This document shows, piece after piece, positions 1 to 6,700 of a stretch of 12,025 nucleotides of DNA. The position numbers and the translations under genes are program-made. The notes under the pieces are model-generated. The model ran no database searches. It had not been told where the DNA came from and saw only the letters and a program-made list of their open reading frames with translations. The stretch's first letter is position 1, and the number at the start of each line of letters is the position of its first letter. The stretch spans positions 1-12,025 of the forward strand of contig CAJGDA010000042.1 of the NCBI GenBank assembly GCA_904501935.1, in the 5' to 3' direction. This stretch comes from an uncultured Methanobrevibacter sp. (lineage in GTDB: Archaea; Methanobacteriota; Methanobacteria; Methanobacteriales; Methanobacteriaceae).

Positions 1-1314
1 ACCGCAATCTTTACAGTACCATACCGGAATCGGAGTTGCAAATATTCTTTGTCTTGATATGCACCAGTCCCATTCCATAGAATCTGCCCAGTTTACCATA
101 CGGGATTTCATATGGTCCGGCACCCATCTCATTTCATCTGCAGCAACTTTGGTTTTTTCAATTAAGTCTCTTACTGCTACAAACCATTGTTTTTTAACAA
201 GAATTTCAATAGGAGTTTTGCATCTCCAACATTTCCCTACATTTTGGTCTACTTCTTCCTGTTTTAACAAGTACCCTTCAGCGTCTAAGTCTTCAATAGT
301 CTGTTTTTTACAGGTTTGCAAGTCCATTCCTTCATATCTTCCAGCGGCAGGGGTCAGTGTACCGGTTTCATCAATTGCATTAATGATTTCCAAATCATAT
401 TTTTGAACCCAGCTTACGTCAGTTTTATCCCCAAAGGTACAAATCATTACCGCACCTGTACCGAATTCTGGATCAACTTCTTCATCTGCAATGATTTTTA
501 CTTTTTGATGTGAAAGAGGCACTTCCACATATTTACCTAAAAGGTGAGCATATCTTTCATCTTCAGGGTGGATTACGACAGCTACACAAGCAGACATCAA
601 TTCAGGACGGGTAGTTGCAATTAAAATACCTTCTGTTTTAGGGTCGGCCTGTTTACCTGATTCCTGTGAAGATGCAATATCATCATATGAATCTTCAACT
701 GCAGGAGGGAAGTTAACATAGTTTAAGAATGTGGTATTGTCACCATATTCGACTTCTGCAAAAGCAATAGCTGTTTGACAACGAGGACACCAATTTACAG
801 GGTGGATTCCTTGATAAATCAATCCATCTTCATACATTTTTAAGAATGAATATTGGGTTCTTTTCATGTACTCTGGAGTCATAGTGACAAACTCGCGAGT
901 CCAGTCCTGTGAATAACCCATCGCTTTCATGTCTTTTTTCATACTTGCAATGTTTTTGCCTGTTAAATCAATACAATATTGTCTGAATTGTGCTCTTGAA
1001 ACATCATTTTTATTAATATTATAAGTTTCTTCAACTTTCACTTCAGTTGGAAGGCCGTGGCAGTCCCAACCCTGTGGGAACAACACATCGAATCCCTTTT
1101 GTCTTCTGTATCTTGCGTCCATATCCATGTAAACCCAATTTAGAACATGTCCTAAGTGGATTGCTCCTGTTGGGTATGGTGGGGGAGTATCAATAACATA
1201 TCTAGGACGAGAACCGTCACCAATGTATTTGTAGACGTTTTCATCTTCCCATTTTTGCTCCCAATCTTTTTCTTTTTTAAAATCATAGTCTTTAGGAATT
1301 TCTTTATTTGACAT
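1..1314 (-). CDS. valS: Valyl-tRNA synthetase (N-terminal 438 codons, cut by window edge)
   Basis: Class I aminoacyl-tRNA synthetase that charges tRNA-Val with valine in the cytoplasm. Reading leftwards from 1314, the protein begins MSNKEIPKDYDFKKEKDWEQ and has the class I HIGH signature as HLGH at residues 53-56, inside TPPPYPTGAIHLGHVLNW. The ValS/IleS-type block PQGWDCHGLPTE follows at about 80-91. The editing (CP1) region follows with TTRPE and cysteine pairs CPRC and CWRC, and then the WCISRQ block leading to WYCKDCG near the window edge. The C-terminal half, including KMSKS and the anticodon-binding domain, lies outside the window; the family is usually near 900 residues. The start is supported by AGGAGA at 1321-1326, 6 nt before the ATG. 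It diverges from the 118-residue membrane protein gene across a 157-bp AT-rich gap. Identification is firm. Confidence 0.96.
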   Translation of the reverse strand, partial: MSNKEIPKDYDFKKEKDWEQKWEDENVYKYIGDGSRPRYVIDTPPPYPTGAIHLGHVLNWVYMDMDARYRRQKGFDVLFPQGWDCHGLPTEVKVEETYNINKNDVSRAQFRQYCIDLTGKNIASMKKDMKAMGYSQDWTREFVTMTPEYMKRTQYSFLKMYEDGLIYQGIHPVNWCPRCQTAIAFAEVEYGDNTTFLNYVNFPPAVEDSYDDIASSQESGKQADPKTEGILIATTRPELMSACVAVVIHPEDERYAHLLGKYVEVPLSHQKVKIIADEEVDPEFGTGAVMICTFGDKTDVSWVQKYDLEIINAIDETGTLTPAAGRYEGMDLQTCKKQTIEDLDAEGYLLKQEEVDQNVGKCWRCKTPIEILVKKQWFVAVRDLIEKTKVAADEMRWVPDHMKSRMVNWADSMEWDWCISRQRIFATPIPVWYCKDCG

Positions 1315-1471
1315 GTATTTTCTCCTAAAATAATTAAGTAAAAATAATATTATTAATTATGTAGTTTATTATTTAAAAATATTAAGTAAAAATCTAAAAG
1401 ATAGATAAATATATTATATAATAAAATCAAATTATTAGTATTATCAATTAACAAAAAGGACTGTTAAAAAA
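1315..1471. promoter_or_regulatory. Divergent promoter region, valS / 118-aa membrane protein
   Basis: This 157-bp gap is almost pure A/T and separates two divergent start codons. A TATA-like run at 1408-1422 (AATATATTATATAAT) would place plus-strand initiation near 1445, leaving a leader of about 25 nt. On the minus strand TTTTTAAATA at roughly 1370-1379 could serve valS. A weak AAGGA sits at 1456-1460, 11 nt before the plus-strand ATG, and AGGAGA at 1321-1326 serves valS. In DNA this AT-rich, TATA matches occur by chance, so the exact boxes are tentative, while the region's role as a divergent promoter is likely. Confidence 0.45.
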
Positions 1472-1828
1472 ATGAATTTGATATGGTTTTATGTTTCTAT
1501 TGTATTAGCTATAAGCGATTTATTGCACACTACACTGATGTGGAAAGTTTTGAATAACTTTTATATTGTTTTAGGTGGTTTGATTCAACAATCCACACAT
1601 TCCACATGGCAAACTTGGGTGGTGCACGAAATAATGGAAGCAGGATTCCATTTCATAGTCTTGTCAATAGTCTTCCTAAACCCAACTATTGGAATTCTAG
1701 CAGCCCTAATTCATTTTGTAATAGATGTAACCCATACTGTTTTCATACGAAATATGGGTGAATTAGAACATAGAGCTCTTCACTTTGTTTTAGAGTCTTT
1801 ATTTTTCATTTTACTCTTTGGATTTTAA
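1472..1828 (+). CDS. Histidine-rich small integral membrane protein, unknown function
   Basis: I do not recognise this 118-residue protein. It is strongly hydrophobic, with probable membrane segments at about 2-23, 58-71, 72-90 and 104-118. Its eight histidines cluster with acidic residues: H19 in the first segment, H43, HEIMEAGFH at 52-60, HFVIDVTH at 81-88, and EHRALH at 99-104 followed by E108. Such His/Asp/Glu spacing inside membrane helices resembles metal- or haem-binding membrane proteins, but this is inference from the pattern only. The ATG has only a weak AAGGA 11 nt upstream. The stop is 24 nt before pheT, on the same strand and with no terminator between, so the two are probably co-transcribed. 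The joint transcript does not by itself suggest a role in tRNA charging. Confidence 0.8.
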   Translation: MNLIWFYVSIVLAISDLLHTTLMWKVLNNFYIVLGGLIQQSTHSTWQTWVVHEIMEAGFHFIVLSIVFLNPTIGILAALIHFVIDVTHTVFIRNMGELEHRALHFVLESLFFILLFGF

Positions 1829-1852
1829 AAAAATATTTAATGGAGTTATCAA

Positions 1853-3511
1853 ATGCCAGTTATAACATTTAAGTACCAAGATTTAAAAGATTTAGGAATA
1901 GATATGGATAAAGATGAACTTATAGACACTTTACCAATGATGTCTAGTGATATTGAAGACTTTGATGATGAAGAAATCAAAGTGGAATTCTTCCCTAACA
2001 GACCAGACAACTTGTCTGTTGAAGGTGTAGCTAGATCTTTTAAAGGTTTTATCGGACAGGAAATCGGTTTTCCTGATTATAAAGTTGAAGAATCCGGTGA
2101 GTATGTTAATGTAGACAAGGATGTTGCAGCAATAAGGCCATTCATTGGCTTTGCAAAAATTGATAATGTTGATTTTACTGGCGATAAACTCAAATATGTT
2201 ATGGATTTCCAGGAAAACCTCCACTGGGTAATTGGAAGAGACAGAAAAAAAGTGGCTATCGGTATTCACAATGCTGATGTAGTTGAAGGTCCATTCAAAT
2301 ACATTGCAACACCAAAAGATGCAAACGCTTTTGTTCCTTTGGAAAAAGACACAGAAATGACTCCTGATGAAATCTTAACCGAACATGATAAAGGAAAAGA
2401 TTATGCTCACTTAATAGAAAACTTTGACAAATATCCATTGATTTTAGATAAGGACGATAATGTTTTATCAATGCCTCCAATCATTAACGGAGAGTTAACC
2501 AAACTTAAGGAAGATACTAACAATATCATTGTTGACGTGACAGGTACTGATGAAAGGGCAGTTAACCAAGCATTGAATATCATCTGCTCATCATTTGCAG
2601 AAGTCGGTGGACAGATTAAATCCATGGAAGTTAAATATGTTGATAAAACCATTAAAACTCCTGATTTAACTCCTCAAGAAATGAACGTTCATGTAGATAC
2701 TGCTAATGAATTGATTGGTGGAACAAACCTTACTGCAGAAGACATTAAAGGATTATTGTTAAAAGCACGTTTTGATGCTGAAATAATTGATGATAATGAA
2801 GTAAAAGCAATTATCCCTGCTTACAGAGTAGACATATTGCATGAAGTTGATGTCGTTGAAAACATTGCTGTTCAATACCACATCAACAGCATTGATGCCA
2901 AACTTCCAGACATCAACACCGTTGCATATGAAAACGACTGGTTTAAGGCTGAAGCTACAATCCGTGAAGTGATGATTGCTCTTGGTTTCCAAGAGATTAT
3001 GAGCCTGATGCTTACAAACGAAGAGTCACATTACGAAAAGATGAACCATCAAGAAGAGCCTCATGTGCAGGTTGCAAGACCTATTACAATTGACAGAACC
3101 ATGATCAGAACCAGCTTAATCAATTCCCTAATGGAATTTTTAGAAGACAACAAACACGAAGATTTACCTCAAAAGATATTCGAAATCGGAGATGTTTTAT
3201 ACCTAGACGAAACAAAAGAAAACAAGACTGTTGCTTCTAAAAAACTAGCTGCTTTAGTATGTCACTCTACAGCAAACTTTACTGAAATTAAATCCATCGT
3301 GACAAGCGTCCTATCAAACTTAGGATATTCAATGGAAATCAGTGACAGCGAAAATAAAACATTCATTGAAGGCAGAGCTGCAGATGTAGTTGGCGAATCC
3401 GAAAAAGGTACAATCAACGGATTCTTTGGTGAAGTATCTCCTGAAGTAATTACAAACTTTACTTTAGAATATCCGGTTATTGCTTTTGAAATTGAGTTTA
3501 AAAATAATTAA
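1853..3511 (+). CDS. pheT: Phenylalanyl-tRNA synthetase beta subunit (archaeal type)
   Basis: Beta chain of the alpha2-beta2 class II enzyme that charges tRNA-Phe. At 552 residues it has the compact archaeal/eukaryal layout, without the N-terminal tRNA-binding domain of bacterial PheT. The block FFPNRPDNLSVEGVARSFKG (46-65) is characteristic. A B3/4 region, where the family's editing site lies, spans about 95-255. A B5 domain spans about 270-343 and ends in PAYRVDILHEVDVVENIA with its conserved acidic residues. A catalytic-core-like C-terminal domain fills about 355-552. GGAG at 1842-1845, 7 nt upstream, supports the ATG. It lies 24 nt after the 118-residue membrane protein gene. The alpha-subunit gene pheS is not in the window. 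An oligo-T tract follows the stop. Identification is firm. Confidence 0.96.
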   Translation: MPVITFKYQDLKDLGIDMDKDELIDTLPMMSSDIEDFDDEEIKVEFFPNRPDNLSVEGVARSFKGFIGQEIGFPDYKVEESGEYVNVDKDVAAIRPFIGFAKIDNVDFTGDKLKYVMDFQENLHWVIGRDRKKVAIGIHNADVVEGPFKYIATPKDANAFVPLEKDTEMTPDEILTEHDKGKDYAHLIENFDKYPLILDKDDNVLSMPPIINGELTKLKEDTNNIIVDVTGTDERAVNQALNIICSSFAEVGGQIKSMEVKYVDKTIKTPDLTPQEMNVHVDTANELIGGTNLTAEDIKGLLLKARFDAEIIDDNEVKAIIPAYRVDILHEVDVVENIAVQYHINSIDAKLPDINTVAYENDWFKAEATIREVMIALGFQEIMSLMLTNEESHYEKMNHQEEPHVQVARPITIDRTMIRTSLINSLMEFLEDNKHEDLPQKIFEIGDVLYLDETKENKTVASKKLAALVCHSTANFTEIKSIVTSVLSNLGYSMEISDSENKTFIEGRAADVVGESEKGTINGFFGEVSPEVITNFTLEYPVIAFEIEFKNN

Positions 3512-3530
3512 ACTCTTTAACTCTTTTTTT
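3512..3530 (+). terminator. Oligo-T terminator of pheT
   Basis: The pheT stop is followed by CTCTTTAACTC and then seven consecutive Ts at 3524-3530, the usual archaeal U-tract type of transcription end. No stable hairpin precedes it. The T run overlaps the last codon of the converging small ORF. Confidence 0.55.
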
Positions 3531-3669
3531 AATACCACACTTTTCTCATTTGTATTTCCATTTGAGAGTAATTGCTCAACTGTGGTGAACTATCATAATT
3601 ATTAAAAACAAGTATCAAAATAAGCAATATAATTATAATAGCTATTAAAATTATTGTAAATCTATTCAA
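3529..3669 (-). CDS. 46-residue single-pass membrane peptide, TTG start
   Basis: A short ORF starting at TTG directly after the UAG stop of the YjbQ gene and in the same frame. It begins NRFTIILI after the start residue, continues as an unbroken Ile/Leu-rich membrane helix to about residue 22 (LILVF), then has a polar tail with Asn, Ser and Gln ending in MRKVWY. The start is supported by GGTGA at 3674-3678 with a 4-nt spacer, the same geometry as other genes here. There is no ATG before the helix. It is most simply a separate small gene translationally coupled to YjbQ; stop-codon readthrough giving a membrane-anchored YjbQ is an alternative. The function is unknown. No homologue is recalled, and the lack of an ATG limits confidence. 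Confidence 0.55.
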   Translation of the reverse strand: MNRFTIILIAIIIILLILILVFNNYDSSPQLSNYSQMEIQMRKVWY

Positions 3670-4074
3670 CTATTCACCAACCATTGTCAAAGTTATTGTT
3701 CTGTTGCGTCTTGGCCCATCTAATTCAACAAAAAATACGGATTGCCAAGTACCTAACTCAAGATTTCCATTTTTAATTGGCAAACATTCGCTTGAAGAAA
3801 GCAAAAAGGATTTCAAATGTGACTTCGCATTATTATCAATTCTATCATGATTGTAACTGAAATCATCAGCGATTAAATTGTCAAGTGTCAATTCAAAATC
3901 TTTCAATAAACCACTTTCATTTTCATTGACAACGATTGCTGATGTGGAATGTCTTGAAAAAATGGATATAATGCCCTCTTCGATATCAATTAATTCGTTA
4001 ATACTTGAAGTGATATCAATGATTTCAAAATTCTTATTTGTGTTTAATTTTAAAAAATGAGTTTTTACTGTCAT
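3670..4074 (-). CDS. YjbQ / UPF0047 family protein
   Basis: A 134-residue single-domain protein of the YjbQ (UPF0047, COG0432) family, at the usual family length. Family landmarks are visible: RHSTSAIVVNENE at 41-53, H76 and H86 in the NHDRIDNNAKSHLKSFLL stretch (75-92), LPIKNGNLELGTWQSVFFVE at 98-117, and the closing DGPRRNR at 119-125. Members including E. coli YjbQ have been reported to show thiamine phosphate synthase activity, but the physiological role is unsettled. A thiD gene lies elsewhere in this window in another transcription unit. There is no good Shine-Dalgarno before the ATG. A TATA-like TTTATATTAA about 26 bp upstream suggests a leaderless transcript. Its UAG stop is followed immediately, in frame, by a small membrane ORF. 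Confidence 0.9.
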   Translation of the reverse strand: MTVKTHFLKLNTNKNFEIIDITSSINELIDIEEGIISIFSRHSTSAIVVNENESGLLKDFELTLDNLIADDFSYNHDRIDNNAKSHLKSFLLSSSECLPIKNGNLELGTWQSVFFVELDGPRRNRTITLTMVGE

Positions 4075-4094
4075 TGCTAAATAATATGATTAAT

Positions 4095-4104
4095 TTAATA
4101 TAAA
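4095..4104 (-). promoter_or_regulatory. TATA box candidate for the YjbQ gene
   Basis: On the minus strand the sequence reads TTTATATTAA, centred about 26 bp before the ATG at 4074. That is the normal distance from an archaeal TATA box to the transcription start, so the mRNA would begin at or next to the ATG. This fits the absence of a ribosome-binding site there. Confidence 0.45.
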
Positions 4105-4120
4105 AAATTAAAAGAAAAAA
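4105..4120 (-). terminator. Oligo-T terminator of the G1PDH-UPF0179-rpiA-74aa operon
   Basis: Directly after the TGA stop of the 74-residue gene, the minus strand reads TTTTTTCTTTTAATTTTTT. This is three T runs in tandem without a hairpin, as expected for archaeal termination. Confidence 0.5.
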
Positions 4121-4345
4121 TCAATAATATTTCTTCTTATGATCCAATGCAACATAAATTATGAATATTCCAATTAAGATTAGGACAATTTGAGGGAATA
4201 TTGCAAATATAATGGCTGGAATAACTCCCAACTCTGCAAGCAACCATAAAACACCATAAATTACAATTAAAACTCCGAATATTAAAGCTACTTTGTAACC
4301 TAACTCTTTAAAATCGTAAAAAGGCATGCCCCCGCGAATTGGCAT
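4121..4345 (-). CDS. Small two-helix membrane protein, unknown function
   Basis: A 74-residue protein that I do not recognise. After a short hydrophilic N-terminus (MPIRGGMPFYDFKELGYK) it has two hydrophobic helices at about 19-38 and 42-66, joined by a short turn (AELGVIP), and ends in a basic tail HKKKYY. There are no charged residues within the second helix. The start is set by AGGTGA at 4351-4356, 5 nt before the ATG. This ribosome-binding site overlaps the rpiA stop codon, so the gene is translated from the same mRNA as rpiA, UPF0179 and G1P dehydrogenase and is the last gene before the terminator. Placement beside a membrane-lipid enzyme operon is suggestive, but no function can be read from the sequence. 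Confidence 0.8.
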   Translation of the reverse strand: MPIRGGMPFYDFKELGYKVALIFGVLIVIYGVLWLLAELGVIPAIIFAIFPQIVLILIGIFIIYVALDHKKKYY

Positions 4346-4354
4346 TTAAATCAC

Positions 4355-5041
4355 CTATAATTCTTTGGTACCTTCTTCGGTTCCAACAATGACTTTGTCC
4401 ACCATTTGTGAGAATATTCCATTTTCCACAACGCCCGGAATTGTATTCAAGTCAATTTCCAAGTGTGATGGAGATTCAATTTTATCAAATTTAGCATCAA
4501 TTACAAAGTTACCGTTATCAGTTATTACAGGACCATCTTTTCTTTGCGCCATTCTGATTTCGCATTTAGCACCCATATCTTCCAATTCCTTTATAACCAT
4601 ACGGGATGCATCAGGCAATACCTCAACAGGCACTGGAAAATTACCCAACTCATCTACAACTTTTGATTCATCTACAATAACGATGAACTCTTTTGCGGCA
4701 TAATCAACAATCTTTTCTTTTGTGTGAGCTGCTCCCCCACCTTTAATCAGATTAAAATCGCCATCCACTTCATCAGCACCGTCAACAGACAAGTCGATGT
4801 CATGCTCTTCCAAAGTGGTTATTGGAATATTCCATTCTTTTGCAATTAATAATGACTGGAATGATGTCGGAATGCCTTTTACACTAATTCCTTCATCCTT
4901 GATTCTCATACCTACCTTTTCAATGAAAAAATGGGTTGTTGAACCAGTACCCAATCCTAAAACCATTCCATCTTTTACATATTCCGCAGCTTTATAACCT
5001 GCATTCTTTTTACTAGAATTATTACTGCTAGCATCTTTCAT
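4355..5041 (-). CDS. rpiA: Ribose-5-phosphate isomerase A
   Basis: Interconverts ribose 5-phosphate and ribulose 5-phosphate in the cytoplasm; in methanogens it supplies ribose for nucleotides. The 228-residue protein has the normal family length and motifs: phosphate-binding GLGTGSTTHFF at 29-39, GIPTSFQS at 56-63, DLSVDGADE at 83-91 with the paired aspartates D87 and D90, KGGGAAHTKEK at 100-110 with K100 and the catalytic-base glutamate E109, and VDESKVVDELG at 123-133. These correspond to D81, D84, K94 and E103 of E. coli RpiA. The N-terminus carries about ten extra Ser/Asn/Lys-rich residues. The ATG overlaps the stop of the UPF0179 gene (TAATG), which implies translational coupling. Identification is firm. 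Confidence 0.97.
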   Translation of the reverse strand: MKDASSNNSSKKNAGYKAAEYVKDGMVLGLGTGSTTHFFIEKVGMRIKDEGISVKGIPTSFQSLLIAKEWNIPITTLEEHDIDLSVDGADEVDGDFNLIKGGGAAHTKEKIVDYAAKEFIVIVDESKVVDELGNFPVPVEVLPDASRMVIKELEDMGAKCEIRMAQRKDGPVITDNGNFVIDAKFDKIESPSHLEIDLNTIPGVVENGIFSQMVDKVIVGTEEGTKEL

Positions 5042-5478
5042 TATACCACAAATCCTAAATTAAGTTTATTGAGATTATAACCTTTTTTACATTTTTCCTT
5101 ATGCTTTCCGTCATTAGCCAGAACAATGCATTTGTCATTTTCAGCCAAACCATCCGGGAAACATAAATCATGGAAATCACATTTTTCATCACAATCAGGA
5201 GCATTATATGTAAATGTTGATCCTTCAAAAATATTTTTAGAAGCGGTTAACACATCAATTTTAGCTCTATCAACTTCAACAGGAATTACAATGCCTTCTG
5301 CATGAATTGGACATTTCTGTTCATTGTCCTTCACATCAATTACGACATATTTCCTATTGAGTTCCAAATTTCCAATACAAGATGATTTAAACCTACAATC
5401 CTCACATTCCGGAGCAGGACCTAAAAAAACAAATTCCTGACCTTTTTTTGCTAAATCTTTACCAATTAATGTAATCAT
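5041..5478 (-). CDS. UPF0179 family cysteine-rich protein
   Basis: A 145-residue protein that matches my recollection of the archaeal family UPF0179, with the opening MITLIGKDLAKKGQEFVFLG and then PAPECEDCRFKSSC. Nine cysteines are visible: C25, C28, C34, C56, C96, C100, C106, C117 and C130. Two of the groups look alike, C-x2-C-x5-C at 25-34 and C-x3-C-x5-C at 96-106, which suggests two metal or iron-sulfur sites, though this has not been shown. The family's function is unknown to me. The ATG overlaps the stop of G1P dehydrogenase (TAATG) and is preceded by AGAGGTGA with a 4-nt spacer. The gene overlaps rpiA at its other end, so it is embedded in an operon with a lipid-backbone enzyme and a sugar-phosphate isomerase. 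Confidence 0.88.
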   Translation of the reverse strand: MITLIGKDLAKKGQEFVFLGPAPECEDCRFKSSCIGNLELNRKYVVIDVKDNEQKCPIHAEGIVIPVEVDRAKIDVLTASKNIFEGSTFTYNAPDCDEKCDFHDLCFPDGLAENDKCIVLANDGKHKEKCKKGYNLNKLNLGFVV

Positions 5479-6521
5479 TAAATCACCTCTGTTTTATAAG
5501 CTAATTCATAAGCTGCTTCTTTTGATATACCATTGTCCCCTAAAATTGTATATCTTTCCGGTCTGATTTTATGAGCCATCATCAATGCTTCAATAATATC
5601 ATCATCAGAAATACCAATTTGAGAAGCTTTTGTTGGAGCTTGAACAGCTTCAAGTGAATTTTTAATAGCTTTCCAGTCTCCACCATGAAGATACATCATC
5701 ATTATTGTACCAATACCGCATTGCTCACCATGAAGTGCTGGTTTATCCAATATTTTATCCAATGCATGTGAGAATAGATGTTCTGATCCGCTTGCTGGGC
5801 GTGAAGAGCCTGCAATACTAATCGCCATACCACCACTAAATAATGATTTCATTACAATACGGGCACTAGGTTCAAGATTAGGTTTGATATTGGCAATATT
5901 GTCAGTAATCAAATGAGCAGACATTATGGATAATGCAGCTGCTGATTCACTGAATAATTCATTTTTAAGTCTGTGTGCTAGCTCCCAATCTTTAATAGCT
6001 GTGAAATTAGCAATTAAGTCAGCACAGCCGGCAGCTAATAATCTGAAAGGGGATTGCGCTAGAATTTCTGAGTCTGCAATTACTGCAATAGGCGAATGTG
6101 CAGTAACAGAAATTGAAGTGTCAGGGTTTTTTATTGATGCCATAGGAGATACAATACCATCATGTGAAGCGGTTGTTGGCATAGAAACAAAATATACGCC
6201 TTGATTAAATGAAGATAATTTAGCTACATCAATAACTTTTCCTCCACCAATACCCAAAACAGTGGTATCCTGTGTGATTAATTCTTCAACTTCGGATATT
6301 GATTCCTGTGATGCATTTTGAACTTTGACCACATCATAATCAATACCATCATTTTCAAGACTTTCAATTGCAGGTATTGCCCCTGCCTTATATGTATGGG
6401 CACCTGTAACAATTAAAATCTTTTTATCTAAATGCAAAGATCTACAAATACTTCCAGTCTTCTTAATAATACCAGGATCAATGTAAACTTCACGAGGCAT
6501 TTGTATTTTCCTTTCGCTCAT
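5478..6521 (-). CDS. egsA: sn-Glycerol-1-phosphate dehydrogenase, NAD(P)-dependent
   Basis: Reduces dihydroxyacetone phosphate to sn-glycerol 1-phosphate, the backbone of archaeal ether lipids, using NADH or NADPH. The 347-residue protein has the archaeal family length. Visible motifs are the nucleotide-binding GIGGGKVIDVAK at 90-101, PTTASHDGIVSP at 115-126, GCADLIANFTAIKDWE at 165-180, SGSEHLFSHALDK at 244-256 and LHGEQCGIGT at 263-272. By analogy with the glycerol dehydrogenase superfamily, D168, H248 and H264 are the probable zinc ligands. The ATG is preceded by AGGGGAT, with the four Gs 7 nt upstream. It is the first gene of a minus-strand operon with UPF0179, rpiA and a small membrane protein, all overlapping or touching, and it diverges from proS. 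Confidence 0.96.
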   Translation of the reverse strand: MSERKIQMPREVYIDPGIIKKTGSICRSLHLDKKILIVTGAHTYKAGAIPAIESLENDGIDYDVVKVQNASQESISEVEELITQDTTVLGIGGGKVIDVAKLSSFNQGVYFVSMPTTASHDGIVSPMASIKNPDTSISVTAHSPIAVIADSEILAQSPFRLLAAGCADLIANFTAIKDWELAHRLKNELFSESAAALSIMSAHLITDNIANIKPNLEPSARIVMKSLFSGGMAISIAGSSRPASGSEHLFSHALDKILDKPALHGEQCGIGTIMMMYLHGGDWKAIKNSLEAVQAPTKASQIGISDDDIIEALMMAHKIRPERYTILGDNGISKEAAYELAYKTEVI

Positions 6522-6570
6522 AAAATATCCCCTAATCTAAATTATACATTAATATATATGTGTCATAAAA

Positions 6571-6585
6571 TTATAAATAACTTTT
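6571..6585 (-). promoter_or_regulatory. BRE/TATA candidate for the G1PDH operon
   Basis: On the minus strand AAAAG (BRE-like, purine-rich) is followed by TTATTTATAA. Initiation about 25 bp downstream, near 6548, would leave a leader of about 27 nt that contains the AGGGGAT ribosome-binding site. The competing ATATATAT at 6551-6558 would place the start too close to that site. Confidence 0.45.
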
Positions 6586-6693
6586 CTTAAAAAAAATCTA
6601 GTGAAATGAAATAAATTCTATTTTAAATTTTAAAAATTAAATAAGTTTAATATTAATTAAAAACAGATAATTTTATGTTATAAAAATTATTTT
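6586..6693 (+). promoter_or_regulatory. AT-rich upstream region of the proS operon
   Basis: This is the proS-proximal part of the 179-bp divergent gap between G1PDH and proS. A TTTAATATTA at 6646-6655 is the best-placed TATA candidate, giving a leader of roughly 25 nt. The alternative TTATAAAAAT near 6679-6688 is too close to the start codon for a transcript carrying the ribosome-binding site. The composition is too AT-rich for a confident choice, and I see no other structure here. Confidence 0.3.
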
Positions 6694-6700
6694 AGGTGAT
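6694..6700 (+). promoter_or_regulatory. Ribosome-binding site of proS, very close to the ATG
   Basis: AGGTGAT abuts the annotated ATG at 6701, leaving only 1 nt between GGTGA and the start. Most other GTGA-type sites in this window have 4-5 nt. The next codon, GTG at 6704, is exactly 4 nt away, so the site favours that codon as the true initiator. Confidence 0.6.

Noticed and set aside
59..406. 115-codon plus-strand frame at the left edge
   Set aside because: It is antisense to valS, whose class I motifs are clear in the opposite strand.
3670..3672. UAG of the YjbQ gene as a pyrrolysine codon
   Set aside because: The upstream protein already has full family length, the organism type is not known for pyrrolysine use, and no pyl genes are present here.
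5926..6204. 92-codon plus-strand frame
   Set aside because: It is the antisense shadow of G1P dehydrogenase, including its conserved ligand region.
6541..6700. Small RNA or riboswitch in the G1PDH/proS gap
   Set aside because: The stretch is almost pure A/T with no GC-containing stems; it looks only like two promoters.
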